Assembly: GCA_034620365.1 (NCBI GenBank)
Contig: JAQGEQ010000316.1
Location: forward strand, 682,001-746,000
DNA from: Pegea sp. RAD2-039
Taxonomy: Eukaryota > Chordata > Thaliacea > Salpida > Salpidae
Length of the DNA stretch: 64,000 nucleotides
Direction of reading: 5' to 3'
The notes beneath the pieces were generated by a model, which worked only from the letters and a program-made list of their open reading frames with translations, was not told the DNA's origin and ran no database searches. Positions 12,801-26,114 of the stretch are shown piece by piece (position 1 is the stretch's first letter; every line of letters starts with the position of its first letter). Position numbers and translations under genes: made by a program.

Positions 12801-15800
12801 ACATGAAGTAGAATTGCTAGATCTACTATCTACCTGTGCTAAGAGATCCAGTTGAAGAACTCATTGAACTTTTTGATGGCAACAAAGTCGAAGGAATTTT
12901 AACTTGATTAGTAGATGTTGAAGAGCGATGATTTAAAGAGCATCGGGGTAAGGTGGTTTGGTGGTAGTTAGATGGTGCAACCATTCGTTGCTCGTTGTTT
13001 GGAGCTATATTTGCAGACGGCTGAGAGGGTTCAAGAAGGACTGGGAACCTTTCAACAGATGGTACAAACATAGATGGATGTCGAAGTGGAAAGATTGTTT
13101 TTTGTTGTTGCCCCATATTTTGAAGAAACTCCCCAAACTCCAGAAGGTTGCTTGAAGATGTTTGTAAATTCGATCGTTTCCGGCTTCCTGAAGTTTGACT
13201 TCCAGTTGAGGAGCTTTTGGTGGTTGTTTGATCATCAGAACGTTTCGACAAAGATACTTTTGATAACGCAAGCGTCTTGATGCTCAGATCCAACACACCA
13301 TCCGTTTCAACCTGCTTCTTGGCTTCAGTTGAAACACTTAAATCAAGAGGAGAGTCTGGCCGAGTAAAGTGTGGGGCTTTCGATCTTAGAGGGACTTCCG
13401 GTCTTAGACCTTGTGATCTCAAAGGAGCTTCTGATCTTATAAAGGCTTGTGATCTTATAGGAGCTTGTGATCTTATAAGCGCTCGTAATCTTATAAAGGC
13501 TTCTGATCCTATAGGAGCTTGTGATCTCAAAGGAGCTTGTGATCTTATAGGAGCTTGTGATCTTATAGGAGCTTGTGATCTTATAGGCGCTTGTGATCTT
13601 ATAGGCGCTTGTGATCTTATAGGAGCTTGCGATCTTATAGGAGCCTGTGATCTTAAAGGCGCTTGCGATCTTATAGGAGCCTGTGATCTTAAAGGCGCTT
13701 GCGATCTTATAGGAGCTTGTGATCTTATAGGAGCTTCTGATCTTATAGGAGCTTCTGATCTTATAGGCGCTTGCGATCTTAGAAGAGCTTGCGATCTTAT
13801 AGGAGCTCCGACAGACTGTTGAGTTGCTCTCTTCCAAGCCCAGACTTGTTGAAGATTTGAATGGTAAGGATTTGGGTGCAGAAAACTTTGCTGATGGGGC
13901 TGGGAGTTTTCAGGCAGCAATGTTCTTTCAGTATGAAATGGAATATGGTTCAGCTGTTGTCTGATTGCTGGGTTAATCGGTGCCTGGGCCATAAATGGAC
14001 GAGGTTTTATTGGTCGTATTAGTGGTCGCTGATTGGTTGAAACCATTTGAGAGTTTTGAGATACTTGTTGTTGATTGGCTGAAACCATTTGAGGGTTTTG
14101 AGATCCTTGTTGCTGATTGGTTGAAACCATCTGAGGGTTTTGATATCCCTGTTGCTGATTGGTTGAAACCATTTGAGGGTTTAGAGGTCTAAATGAGGGT
14201 CTATAGCTAAAAGGTAATCTTCGAACATCATAAGATGAAGTCTGAATTGAATTTGGTAGTAAATTAGGACCAGCAGAGTAAGGTTGATGCCTGAAGCTGT
14301 CCAAAGCATGAAAAGCTGGACGAAAGTTCGAGGGATGACTTGGAGATGGATATCTGGAAATTAAGTCAGAAGATCTTAAGTTGACAAAATTTGACGAATT
14401 GTTTTCAATAAATGGAATATTATCACTCCAACTAACATTCTCATTAGGTGCTACGTTTGGACGGCGAAAGCTGTTTGGTGGTTCTTGTCTAAACTGAAAA
14501 CGCAGTGTTTCTGCTTGTGGTTGAAGTCGGTCATTTTTAAGCGAAGGATAGGACATTTGTGGATCAGCTGTTTGCTTTTTACCGGCTTTTTTCTTCGCTC
14601 TTGCATCTTTTTTTTTAGAGGCTTTTATTTCTTTATCTTTTTTCATTTGTTTTAAAGATCTTCTTCTATATCCTTCAATTATCAAATCAGTTTGATTTTG
14701 AATGTTACTAAAAGCTTGCATTAAAGGCTGAGGGTTGGAAAAAGTAAACGATGGACTAGGTTTAGAGACGCATGGTGAAGAAGTGTCATTAGCAGTTGAG
14801 CTTGCTTTTAGATTTCTATCATTTTCTTCAAATAAGAAACTAGAGCGTACTGGTATCCAATCACTGTTAGTTCTAGAGCGTACTGGTATCCAATCACTGT
14901 TAGTTCTAGAGCGTACTGGTATCCAATCACTGTTAGTTCTAGAACTTTCTGTTGTCGAAATCAATTCAGAGTTTCCAAATGAAGTTTGTAAAATATTTTG
15001 GGCTGGTGACAAACGGCCTACAGGCTGGTTTGCAGAACGACTGATTGGTATTTTTTGAGTGGTTATATCTGGCTGATGAATGCCTCTATTTACTGGTTGT
15101 CTCCTAACATTTTGTAGAATAGAAGTTTCGCTAGGTGATTGAAGTTGATTTTGTGTAGACGTCAGACGTTTTTGAACATTTAAACTAAGATTCTGTTCGT
15201 TGGCGTCATCAGCCACATCAGATCGCTTTGTTTTTAATGTTGAACTATCTAAAAGTTTCATCCTTTTGGCTGGTTTGGTTGCGTCGATAGTAGAACGGCT
15301 TCCAGAGACTATTTCTGCTGAAAAGTCATCAAATATAGATTGCTCGTTTCCAGAAGGTAAAAGATCCTTGCTTCTGAAATCGATTTCATTTTCTTTGCAT
15401 ATATGCATACTTTGAGTAGCCAATTTATGTTTAGCGGATGCCCTGAAAACAAAAAAAAAACTTCTGTTAATAAGATTAAACTTAATACATTAAAATTTAC
15501 TTCATACTTAATTTCATCAGTTAAATTATATAAAAATCAAACAAACTCTGGTTCTGTGAGTTCAGGACAAAGAAACGAATTGAGACAAATCTTATGTAAA
15601 AAGTTGACAATATTTAAGAAAAATCGAGTTAAACTTTTAGTTAAATCATCATAGAGATTATTTATAACTTTTGTATAATCTGATGAATAATATTTAAATC
15701 AAAAATTCTCAGACAAAATTTTCAAGTTATTAAAAATAAAAAATGCCATTTTACAGTAAAAAGTTGGCGATGTATACAAATAAAACACATTAAAATTAAA

Positions 15801-18800
15801 ATTGTATAATTTGTTAACGATATTGAATAAAATAACTTAAATTCCAGCTTAAACTGAAGATAGTTCGAAAAAATACAATTTTAACAGATACTAAAACATT
15901 GTACTTCTAAAACAAAAAAGTTAAAATACAAAAAGCTTAAAGATCTTAAGCTGATAAGACTTATCTAAAAAAATCGCAACTCAAAAACGACCGTATCTTT
16001 ACTCGTAATTTATGTAAAATAAATTGGCTTGATGAAACAGTCTGATAAATACATTTTTTTATATCAATAAAAGTCTCGCTTATAAAATCTAAAAATAGTT
16101 GCTAGAAATTAAAATAGTGTACTTTTTGGTTTAACACAAAATAAAAATTTAAAAATGTGAATTTTAATATTAACTTTTTGTAGGTAATGGTACTAAATTA
16201 ATAAAAACTTCAAAAAAGTTTTTATCTTTAAAACTTGGTGAAAAATAACTAAATAAACATTATTAAATTTTTAGTGTGAAAAATTATAAAATACCTTATT
16301 TAGGTAAAATATTTATAAGTTTCCGTAAAATTAATACAAACTTTTGTTTTTCCTCCTTCTTCTTTTGGTGAAGTTTTTCAACAATACTGTCAATTTTTTT
16401 TAGTTTAACTTTTTGGCTTGGTTTAGTTTCCTTGGTGGAAATTATGGAGTTTTGTGAAATTGGCTTGTGATTGCTTGTAAAAACTTCATCGGTTACTACA
16501 AAAATCAATTTACATTAAATAACCTACATAAACAAATTGATCAGTATTCTTTAATAAAATCGTTTAAAAAATTGAAATTGATCTATGAAACCAGCTAAAC
16601 AAGGAAAATAATAACTTAGTACAATTTTTTAAAATTATCTCCTAGTGAAAAAATAATACACTAAACCAAACTTAACGAAAGCTTTTACAGTTTTTTTTTG
16701 CTTTCAATTTTTTGTTGCTGAAACTGTCAACCAATGAAAACTGAGTATTAAAATCATCATATGTATTTTAATATTACTCATTTTATCTACACTAATATTC
16801 TAATCTCACAGCTCAATAACTTTGAAAACAATCAAAAACTGTAAAAGTCCTAGCTTTTTAATAATCTTCCAGTATACCTTTCAATAAGACAAAAATTAAT
16901 AAATCTGGCTAAATTTTGGCAGAATTTAAAGCATATATAAAATAACGCCGCGAGATAAACTCAGAGTAAATGTAATGCTGCCTTAAGGCAAATTTAAAAT
17001 ACAAAATAAATCATGAAACACAAGTTCTCCGAGTTTTGACCTGAAAACTACTTTTTACTGATTTAGAAAATAAACCTAAACTACTGAAAAATAACAGTAA
17101 ATAAAAAATATAAAAAGTACCACAAATAAAACATCAAATACAAGTATGAAATAAAGCAGTATAACTAATGAATTAAACAATTAGCCTACTTTAATTTTTA
17201 TAAGCTCTTTTGTAAAAAAAAGGTTTGTAAAATCTAAAATAGCCAACTTTCACATAAAACTTTGTCGAACTATTTCGTTAGAAGTTTATAAAATCTGTAA
17301 CAAAGTAAGCTTACTTATGCAACCAGCTCAACCAGCAAAATTCTTTGGTTAAAAAGGAAAACAAAATTTTTCTTTCGAAAAAACATAAACTTCAAAAAAC
17401 AGTAACTTGAAAGCTATTAAAAACAACATAAGCTTATATAATAAAACGCAAAAATAATATTTGATATGTTTTTTAAACCAAAAATATTTATAAAAACAAA
17501 AGTTGATAATTAGAGAAACGGAATATTCATTTGTATCTAAACTTTTTGAAAATGAGCTATAAAACTATATGAACATTCTAAACTCACTAGAAACTATATA
17601 GAAAATTATCTTTAGATTAAGCTTAAAAACGAATGTAATAAATAGGAAACTTATTTACTTCCTCTAAGCTATCTTTCAAACCATAGTTTAAATTTATGAG
17701 AAGCATTCAAGAAAAACATTTCTATAACAATTATAATTGCTAGAAAGTTTTTTTTATTAGATATGAGTTGATGCACAAATAATGTTTTTATTTAACTAAG
17801 TTGAAACTAGCTTTATTGCTTTTCACTAAACCTGTTTATGAACCAAGTGACAAAAACAAGCTTTTGGTTTAAATTAGTTGCATAAAGGAAATAACGTATA
17901 CTATATCTAATATTTTATTTTTATGACAACCTTTATACAGTAATTAATATAGTAAAGCGGTTATATTTCTGTTTTGTTCTTATTTGGAAATAAATAATTC
18001 ACAAACGATTAAAATCTTGATGATTTTATCTGACAGTAGATTTAATTGACAACTCAAATTTTGTGTCAGATAAATTAATAAAATTCAACAATTAATAAAA
18101 ATTTTTTGAGTTAATCAAATTTTATTGAAGAAAAATAAAAATAATAAAATATTTCCAAGAAACTCTTATTCTATTTTAAAATTCGTTTTGCTTGTTTGTT
18201 AAAAGAAGAAATTCTTTAGTCTCTTTGTCATTATTCCTTTTTTGTGTTTATCATTTATTTTTAGAAACTTTCTACTTTAAGTTGAAATAACATTGAAATT
18301 TGAGACTATTAAACACTAGTTTAAATTTTTGGTTTTAAAAATCCTGTTACAAATCAATAAAGTCCTTTTCATTAGGGTGATGTTGAAATACCCGGGAAAT
18401 ATTCTGGTAGAGGAAATTAAAAACAGTGAATAAAAACATGAGCTTGTAGCTCATTAAGTGTTTGACTGAGATTAATAAAGTAAAAAAATGTTTTACAATT
18501 GATATTTTTGTAATTGAATTTACTAGACAAGTAGTTGTAATAATTCTACAATTTACAAATCGTTTAATTATACAAAAAATAAAAAATTAAAATATCTAAC
18601 CTTAAAAAAATCATAAAAAGCAAATGATCTTAAGTTTCAACACAACTCTTGACTCACTATAAACTCAACTTAAGGCTAAAATTCAAAATTGCATTCGTCT
18701 CGTTGTACTAAATAGATCGAACGAAATTTATAAAGGTTCATTAAATAGATTTAATAAAAAAATTCATCTGCTTTTACTGGTTTAAACTTTCAAATAAAAT

Positions 18801-21800
18801 TTCAATAAGACGTATGTAAAATCTAAAAACTTGAAGTTAACCAGTAAAAAACCAGCTTAAAAGTTTAAACCGAACTAAACCACATTCCTCTTATTCATAT
18901 CCTTTCAAATAAATTTAGGATAAACCTCGACACTTGAGGTAAAGAAAGTTGATAAATCAAGTTTGTCTTTATAAACTAGCTGAAATAAATCAGTAAAGTG
19001 TTTGTAAGATATTTATTAAATTAACAAGAAATAAAGTTAAGATTTTCATAACAAACAAAAACAGTGAAGTTAACTAAATTTTAGTTAATTGTTAACTGTA
19101 AATAAATATTTCTTTTTGCATAAAATAAATTCCTAAAATCAATCTAAACAACTAAATGTCAAAAAGTTTGCTTACTATCAGCAGTTCTTTGAGTATTTTC
19201 ATCATTTATAATGGCAATTGTAACTTGGTTTACTTCCTCATCATTTTCATTTAGTTCAATGAGCTAAAATTTGAAAAAAGAATAAAACTAACAAAAATAG
19301 AAAGCTTTAGATTTGACATAAAATACAATCAGTAATATAAGTTAAAAAATCTAAGCACTAAAACTGTCTTGTCAATTAATTTTTGGTTCCGTAAAAGTTT
19401 AATTTTTCTGCTTTTTCGTGATATTATGCAATTGTAATGTTTACGCACAATATATAAAAATATAGCAAAGTGGCCAATTAAACTTAAAAGAAATTACGTG
19501 AGCTAAGGTTGATTGTGATTTGAAATGAAATGTTTAGAACAATTTAAACTAAACCTTTTTCGAGGAGTGCTTCTGATTTGAATGACATCTAAGAATCGGA
19601 GATTTCGATTTCGATTTGTTGCAGTTTTCACAAGATACGTTCCCACGAGGAACCAGTTTTAAAGATTCATCTTCGGATGTTTTTGGAAGGTTAGTACCAG
19701 TAGGACAAGTTCTTGAACTGATATTTGCTTGTTTACTTTATAAAGAAAACATTTACTTAATCAACTTATTTTAGACAAGTTGCATACTCAGTATTTTCAT
19801 TTATGTTTTCATCCTGCACAATTTCAATTGCTTGATTTTCAATATTCTCAGCTTCTTTTTCGGCAGCTTGTTCTGTTGTATCAATTATTTCTAGACATTT
19901 CTCACTTGATTCAAATTCAGTAGGCAATGATTTTAACTAAAAATATCAGCATTTGAATAAATTGTAGTAATATTAAAAGCAGTTATGTTTTAGTGTTTAA
20001 GACCAAGTATAAGGCCATTTTAAGGCCATCAAAAGATAGACTAAGTAAAAAACGGGACCTTTTCATCAAAATTCAAATTTGATAAGAGACATTGATGACG
20101 TTAAGCAATAGCTATTGCTTTAATAGACTCGAATAACCCTTAGACTTAATTACTTATAACGTGTTAATTTTAAATTCAAAAAAGCTGATAGGATGCATAA
20201 AAATAGAATGGTTGACTGATACCTTATTAAAAGGTTTTTGATGTTTTTTCTTTTCATGCTTCTTTAACTGCGTAGAATTTATAAATTTTATTCCACAATA
20301 TTTGCAATACTGTATTGATTTTTGAACATGGTTTTTCATGTGTGTGTAAAAATCTAAATAATTAAGAAATACAAGTAAAGGGCATCTTCCACATTTCCAT
20401 TCTTTGAAACTTTCATTCGACTTTTGCAGATGATATGTCTACAAAATTAAACAATTTAGTTTTTATTTAGAAGAATGCAGAATTTTTCTGTTAAAACAAA
20501 CTTAAACATTTGAAATTATATAGTTAGTCTACAGCCTCTTGTTAATCATATTATTAGTTAACTTTATAATTTCTTTTACTATTTTACTTCAAAGTTAAAT
20601 TATCATAACTTTATAAATGGGACTTTTTCTTATTTCATAATAAAACAGACTACCAAAGAAAACGTTATTTTTTTACATCATAAAATGAGTTAAAAAACTT
20701 TGGCTTCTTGATTAGATCAACCAGATTATTTTATACTATCAATTTGTAATTTATAGTAAGTTCGAAAATATAAAATACTTTATTTACCTGATAATGTTCA
20801 CTAGCTTTTTGCCGACAACTAAAATATACTGGGGGCAAGCATTTTTTGCACATAAAAAGCTGATTTGATTCTAAAGCCAAATTCATATTCTTCAATGACT
20901 CTGCATGTTATTATTTTCAACAAATTATTTTAGTTGAAATAGATTATAAACTTAGAATAGATATTATAAAAAATGTAAATTACTTTAATGTAACCTAAAT
21001 ATCTTTACAATCGAAATTACAAAAGTGAAAATATGTATTAGTATTATTACAAAGAAGAATTGAAATCTTTATACTTCGAGTTCATCGAACTGTCTTAAAC
21101 TAGTCAGATATTAGCTAAATAGTATAAACAACTATAGATGAAAAGAGAAATAATTTAATTTTGTCCAACCTTCATTAATAAAAATAAATTTCTTTCGGTT
21201 TTTATTTCGATTGTATATAGTATTAACATGTGTTCTTTCAAAGTGTCTTTTTAAACTGTATTCAAAAGGATAACTTGTGAGACAAACATCACACCTAATA
21301 AATATCAAGCAGTTTTAATATCTTTTTGACAATTCAAATAATGTCAAATTCACTTATAGATGCAATCTTCTTCAGTGGAATCGTTAGTTGCTTTGTTAGC
21401 TGGCTTTAACTGAAATACCATAAAATAGTTTTCAATAACTTGTTTTTTATTCAAATTACAGTTTTAAAAACAATTTTCAAACCTTAAACTCATAAACAAA
21501 GTTACTTTTTTGTACTGTTTCTGTAAAGTAAACATTTGTTTATAAACTAATAGATTTAATATTTAGTAGCTTAAAAAAAAGAGAAAATGTGTTCTACCGG
21601 AATCACAATCTAATTCTGTTGTTCTTCTGAACCCATGCTCATTGTCAGCTGATTTAGTATTAGCTGAAATATTTGCCTGGTAAGAACAATTTCTTATTCT
21701 CTGAATAAAATATTTTTCAGTTAATCGTTAAAACAATAAACCGTAATTTATGATTTAAAAAGTTTGATCAAATTTTATAAATTGAAATATTAAAAATTTA

Positions 21801-22002
21801 CTCGATTCACAGAAGGTATAATCGCATCAGTTTCGAAATTTGAATCTTTGAAACGCTTTGGGGGATTTACCACCCGGGCACATTTCCCACTACTCTCATT
21901 GATTTGTAAAATTTCACCTAAAATTAAAAACTCTCAAAAAATGATTCCATCAAAAAGTTTTATAAAAATAATTAGCAGCAAAAACTTACTGTAATCAGGC
22001 AT
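9835..22002 (-). CDS. Large C2H2 zinc-finger, low-complexity protein (unrecognised)
   Basis: The start is ATG at 22002, with a short first coding exon (MPDYS...). Exons follow in frame at about 21821-21918, 21601-21678, 21484-21526, 21360-21410, 21173-21297, 20789-20903, 20222-20440, 19774-19936, 19556-19730, 19182-19263, 16340-16500 and 12839-15443 (one giant exon), then small exons down to the terminal one, 9835-10419 (stop 9835-9837). C2H2 fingers are visible at 21.2-21.3 kb (CDVC...HFERTH), 20.4 kb (CGRC...HMKNH) and 20.3 kb (CKYC...HEKKKH). A degenerate CKKC module lies at 20.85 kb and a CENC module at 19.6 kb. The rest is Ser/Gln/Lys-rich and disordered-looking, with a KKKDARAKKKAGKKQ basic patch at about 14.6 kb and lysine-rich patches near the end. 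A nuclear, DNA- or RNA-binding role is inferred from the fingers and basic runs. I do not recognise an ortholog. The joins around 12190-12300 are unresolved, so this could be two genes. Confidence 0.65.
12839..15443 (-). CDS. Giant low-complexity exon of the zinc-finger gene
   Basis: A continuous frame of about 868 codons runs between a TTTTCAG acceptor at 15444-15450 and a CACAG|GTAGAT donor at about 12838. It joins the upstream exon ending EEKQK without a frame break. It has no recognisable fold. The composition is dominated by Ser, Gln, Asn, Pro and Arg, and it holds three independent tandem peptide repeats (RTNSDWIPVRS, a 14-residue NQQQ-NPQMVS unit, and the hexamer APIRSQ). Two short LDLS-type motifs (SPLDLSVS and GVLDLSIK) lie just after the hexamer array. 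PxDLS-like motifs can bind CtBP co-repressors, but these are not exact matches, so that is only a thought. Confidence 0.75.
13385..13812 (-). repeat. 18-bp tandem repeat coding (APIRSQ)n
   Basis: About 24 copies of an 18-bp unit run through the giant exon. On the coding strand they read Ala-Pro-(Ile/Leu)-Arg-Ser-(Gln/Glu). Because 18 is a multiple of three, copy-number change keeps the frame. The other strand (GACDLI) and a shifted frame (KITSSY/KIASAY) also stay open across the array; these are by-products of the repeat, not genes. Inner copies are closest to one another and the edges are degenerate, as expected for slippage or unequal exchange. Confidence 0.95.
14030..14182 (-). repeat. 42-bp tandem repeat coding NQQQGxQNPQMVST
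   Basis: About 3.5-4 copies of a 14-residue unit lie in the giant exon; the copies differ by a few bases. Confidence 0.9.
14842..14943 (-). repeat. 33-bp tandem repeat coding RTNSDWIPVRS, 3 copies
   Basis: Three copies of a 33-bp unit appear identical, which suggests recent expansion. The Trp-containing unit stands out in an otherwise aromatic-poor stretch. Confidence 0.93.
15451..19181 (-). other. Introns of the zinc-finger gene
   Basis: Apart from the coding exon at about 16340-16500 (TDEVFTSNHKP through KKKEEKQK), this stretch is AT-rich intron with no other supported feature. The intron from about 16505 to 19181 is the gene's longest in the window. Confidence 0.5.
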
Positions 22003-25000
22003 TTTTAAGAACTTTGTTACACTTAACAAATAGTCTAAAATTCCACCTAAAATGTAAAGTAAAATGTTAGAAAACAAAAAAGATAAGTGTTATGAAACAA
22101 AGTTTAATTTACAAAAAAGAATAAAAAAAACATTTAAACTAAATAAGCTCATTTATCAATTATATTTTTTAGTTATCTTTAAAAAAAGTTTCTGCATCTT
22201 AGATAAAGCACTATTATTTTCTTAAAGACCAAAGTACATGGTATGATGTACTGACTAACTAAATGAAGTTGAGTATTATAAGAAATCAATACACAAAACT
22301 TGTACAAAATATTTCAAAAAGCTTTTCACTATTACAAATCAAATCTTATTTTTGAGTAAAGTAAATTTGTTGCAATACATTAGTTTTAAACTGATTGTAA
22401 AATTTAAGAATGCTTTTTAAAGGTAATAATAATTTAAAATGTTGTTTCATAGCCTTAGGGTTAATATCAGTTATAGGTTTTGAATCTCTACCTGTTGGTA
22501 TTAAATCAAATAAAACAAGTTACTTGTTATTGCTACATTTACTTCAAATTTACGCTAACCCTTTAACAAGCTAGGTTATTTTGATCTACTGTTTTAGTAA
22601 ACAGATTTTACAAAATTTTGAAACAAAACATTTTACTTTGTAGCATGAAATATTATTTATGGCTTATATACAATTTTTCTAACTTTATATAAAATATTTT
22701 GAACAGGCTTAAATCGAAAAATAATTCGATTTAATTTTAAATAAACTCATATTTAGAATTATCATATTTAAAATACAAAAAGGCTTGAGAAGATTTTTAA
22801 CTCCATTAAACAATAGCTTAAAATACTTCTAACATTTTTCTTCTTTAAGGAAAAGCCTTATTTGGAGTAAAATATATAAAACTGACCAGTGACTTTTGAA
22901 ATATTAAACTCATTGAAAAGTTATTATACTTGTTAGTAAAAAGCTATTTCTCTATCTGTCACTGGAGTCTGTTTAAACTGGCAAATTTTTCGTGGCTAAA
23001 TTTTTTACTTGATTTAAACAAAATGCGCAGTTTTTAAATACTTGAAATAGATTGTTAATAGTAAGAATTTTTGAAACTATCAGTTTTGTGGTTGATACGG
23101 TCGTTAAGCTTCTGTATTCAAATAAATTTTCGCAAAACTTCAAATATATTTCTATGATAGATATTCATAAAGAGTCATTGCACCCACTACTAATTATTTA
23201 TTCTTTTCGATGCACTTCTCTTAGTTGAATGTTCCGCATCACTAACTTTACTTCCTTTCTTATCTTAGACTTAACTTTTTGACCAAATGTGCTTTTATAG
23301 GAGTTTTAACAAAATTTCATAAATATTTAACTTCTTAAATATTAAAAAATCTCTTTAAACTTAAATTCTATCAAATATAGAAAACATTTTCTTTTAGAGC
23401 ACCTAAAAGAAACTATAAAAAAATAAAACACATTTTTTGTTTGCTGTACATTTTTAAATGATTTTATTTTTAACAATTACTTTTTTTGATTGATTTAAAC
23501 CGAACAATTCCTGATCAATTTTATTCAGCACACATTTTTTAAATGAACAAAATTATTTTTACAATTTTTCTGAAAATATTTTGACTATTCAATGGAAAAG
23601 TAATCCATAAATTGAAAAGAACTATCTATAGTTAACATACTACTTTCCATGTCTGATAATTACTAAAAAATTACAAAGTTAGTAATTTACAAAATAAACT
23701 ATTTTTATTTATACCTTTATATATTTTTTTGTAAAATAAAGAAAATTAAGTTTATACAAAAAGTACAGAGAGATGTTAAGAAATTTTTTATATATTCTTT
23801 TTTTGTTTGAATAATTCATACGTTAGTCGATTTTAATCAATATACTTACTGCAGAAGAAACAGCAAAAAAGGCTGATAGCTAAAAGTAAATACCAAGTTT
23901 CTACTTATTATATTGACAAATAACTAAAAAGTGTTTTCAATTACCTAAGAATAAACTATTTTGTGTTTTACTCCTTCTAAAATTAAAAAGCAAAATGACT
24001 AAAATATATGACATCAAAACTATTTTAAAAGCATCTTGAACAATAAAAACTAACTCCTAAAAGTTCACTTTCTGCTTGAATAGTTAAGTATGCTAGTTAC
24101 AGGAAAACTAACTTAGGTTTATTACTTATTCAACGTTCTTTAAAAATCTTAGTTCACTTTTTTCTTCAATTTTGCTTTTCATGTCTGACTCAACATAACA
24201 AATTTAAACGTTCAAATTACTAATTCAATATATGCACAAGTGTTTAAAGTACCTTTTTTAAATTTTATTTTAACTTAAAACAACTAGAGAAGTGTTTCTA
24301 ATCTTAAAATAACAATAAAACGGAAAAAAACTGTACCTAAAAACAAAGCAATGAGATTTAGAAAATTGAAATAATAGTAAGAAATTATTTGTACTTTAAA
24401 TAACTTTATGTCAGATAAAACAAAAGAACATTTGCAAGTTGCTTTGTAAGAACTTATTAGAAATATTTTTTACCTAAAATAATATTTTCAATTTCTTTTG
24501 AACCTACAAAACGATCAGTATGAATTTAACAGACGGTGCACTGAGTATGCTGAGACAAAGTTTTGAAAATATTTCACACTTCATTTGTTTCATAAGACTC
24601 GTTTAAGATATCTATTATAAAATTATTCAATTATAAATTAAAATCGTTAATACTAAGTATAAAACATTAAAAAACTATTTTGTTTGAAACAATCGATAAT
24701 AATAAATTACATTTTTACAAACTTTTTATCTTATGACTAAGTAAGAAAATTTTATGAATGTGATTTGAAACTGGAATAGTCTGTATAATTAATGACTCAT
24801 TTAAATGAAATGATGGCAATATCTGTTTTTTAAACAATTAAAATTTTAAATTACAGAATTAAACCTTTTTTTTATAAAAAATTAACATTTTGTTTTCTAT
24901 AATTTATTTGAATAGTTGAAATAAATCAAACGATTTTGTTATATAATGCTTATTTATTTTATATTTATATATTTTATATATACTTATATATTTTGTTATA

Positions 25001-26110
25001 TATACATGTGTTTTAAGAAATTAAAATATTAAAAAAAAAGTTACTTTAAAAAGGCTATGTCATAGAAGAGACGGTTTCCTCTACGAAATGCTTCAATTAT
25101 ACTTTCAAAACTATTCTTATAAGTTTATAAACATCAGAAATTTGTTAATTTTGAAGTAAACTAACAAAACTAAATGTTTGTTAACAAGCTTGAGAAAGAT
25201 AAACAAACAATGATTTTAAATATATCTTTTATATAAATTTGATTTTATATATCACTTAATATTGAGAAGTAAAATATTTATTAATAAGCTTAGCTATAAG
25301 TTAAATTTAGTATAAACTATTTTCATACCAGATTTTTAGATAAAAAAAACTAAAAAAAGATTACAAAATTGTTAAAAATGTGTTGGAATAAAACAACTCT
25401 ACTTTTTAATTATTTTAGTATTTCTCAAAAAATTATGCAATTAAGCTTGAATTAAACTCATTATGTCATATTACATAAATATATCAAATTACCAAACTAA
25501 CTAATTTAGTTTTTAATAAAATTTTTAAATTAAGTGAAATATAAATACTTCTAATAAAGAAAACTTGAGCAAATTTTTTTTATATACTTGATCATTTCAA
25601 GAAATTAAAAATAATAATAAAAACGACAGCATTGGCTCTGCCCTTTGATAACACAATAAATCTTTTTTTTGATAAAACCACTTGGCTTAATTCAACAATA
25701 TTCTTTTGCTTGTTATTGTTGTAGTAAACAATATCTGGAAACTAATTAAGTCGAATATCTTAAAACAAAAGCAAGTCTTCAATATTTGTCGACAATTTCT
25801 GCTTTACTGTTTGAGGTAGATTACAATCAAATCAAACATTTAGTAAAACCACTAAATTTATTTATTGCCGAGTTGATTTATTAGAAATAAACCAGATGTT
25901 TTAAAACAAACTGAAGCTTTTCATTCGATTAATCTTAAGTTACTGGGTGATAATTCACAGAATTGTGATAACATCAAAAACTTGTAATACTAAAAGGTGA
26001 CACGTTATTAAAGTAAAGAAAATGTAACTAAAACAAAATAATGATAATTCGAGACTAAATAAACCAATTCACGGAAGGCAAACCCGGCTACATTTTTTAC
26101 AAACGTCTGA
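22003..26110. other. AT-rich stretch upstream of the zinc-finger gene
   Basis: No ORF or homology is visible. An acceptor-like TTTTAG on the minus strand at about 22050, followed by an in-frame stop before the ATG at 22002, suggests a spliced 5' UTR, so an upstream noncoding exon may lie further up. A TA-rich simple-sequence patch is at about 24950-25010. Confidence 0.4.
24948..25010. repeat. TA-rich simple sequence
   Basis: Runs of TATATT and TATATA make up nearly the whole segment. Confidence 0.6.
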
Positions 26111-26114
26111 TTGA

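Noticed and set aside
13277-13822. Plus-strand 181-codon ORF (GACDLI repeats)
   Set aside because: It is the reverse complement of the APIRSQ array; openness follows from the repeat unit, and no splice or homology support exists.
13343-13837. Minus-strand 164-codon ORF (KITSSY-type repeats)
   Set aside because: Shifted frame of the same 18-bp array inside the exon of the zinc-finger gene.
20154-20339. Stand-alone 61-aa zinc-finger gene
   Set aside because: The frame continues upstream to a TTTGTAG acceptor and ends at a GTATCAG donor, so it is one exon of the larger gene.
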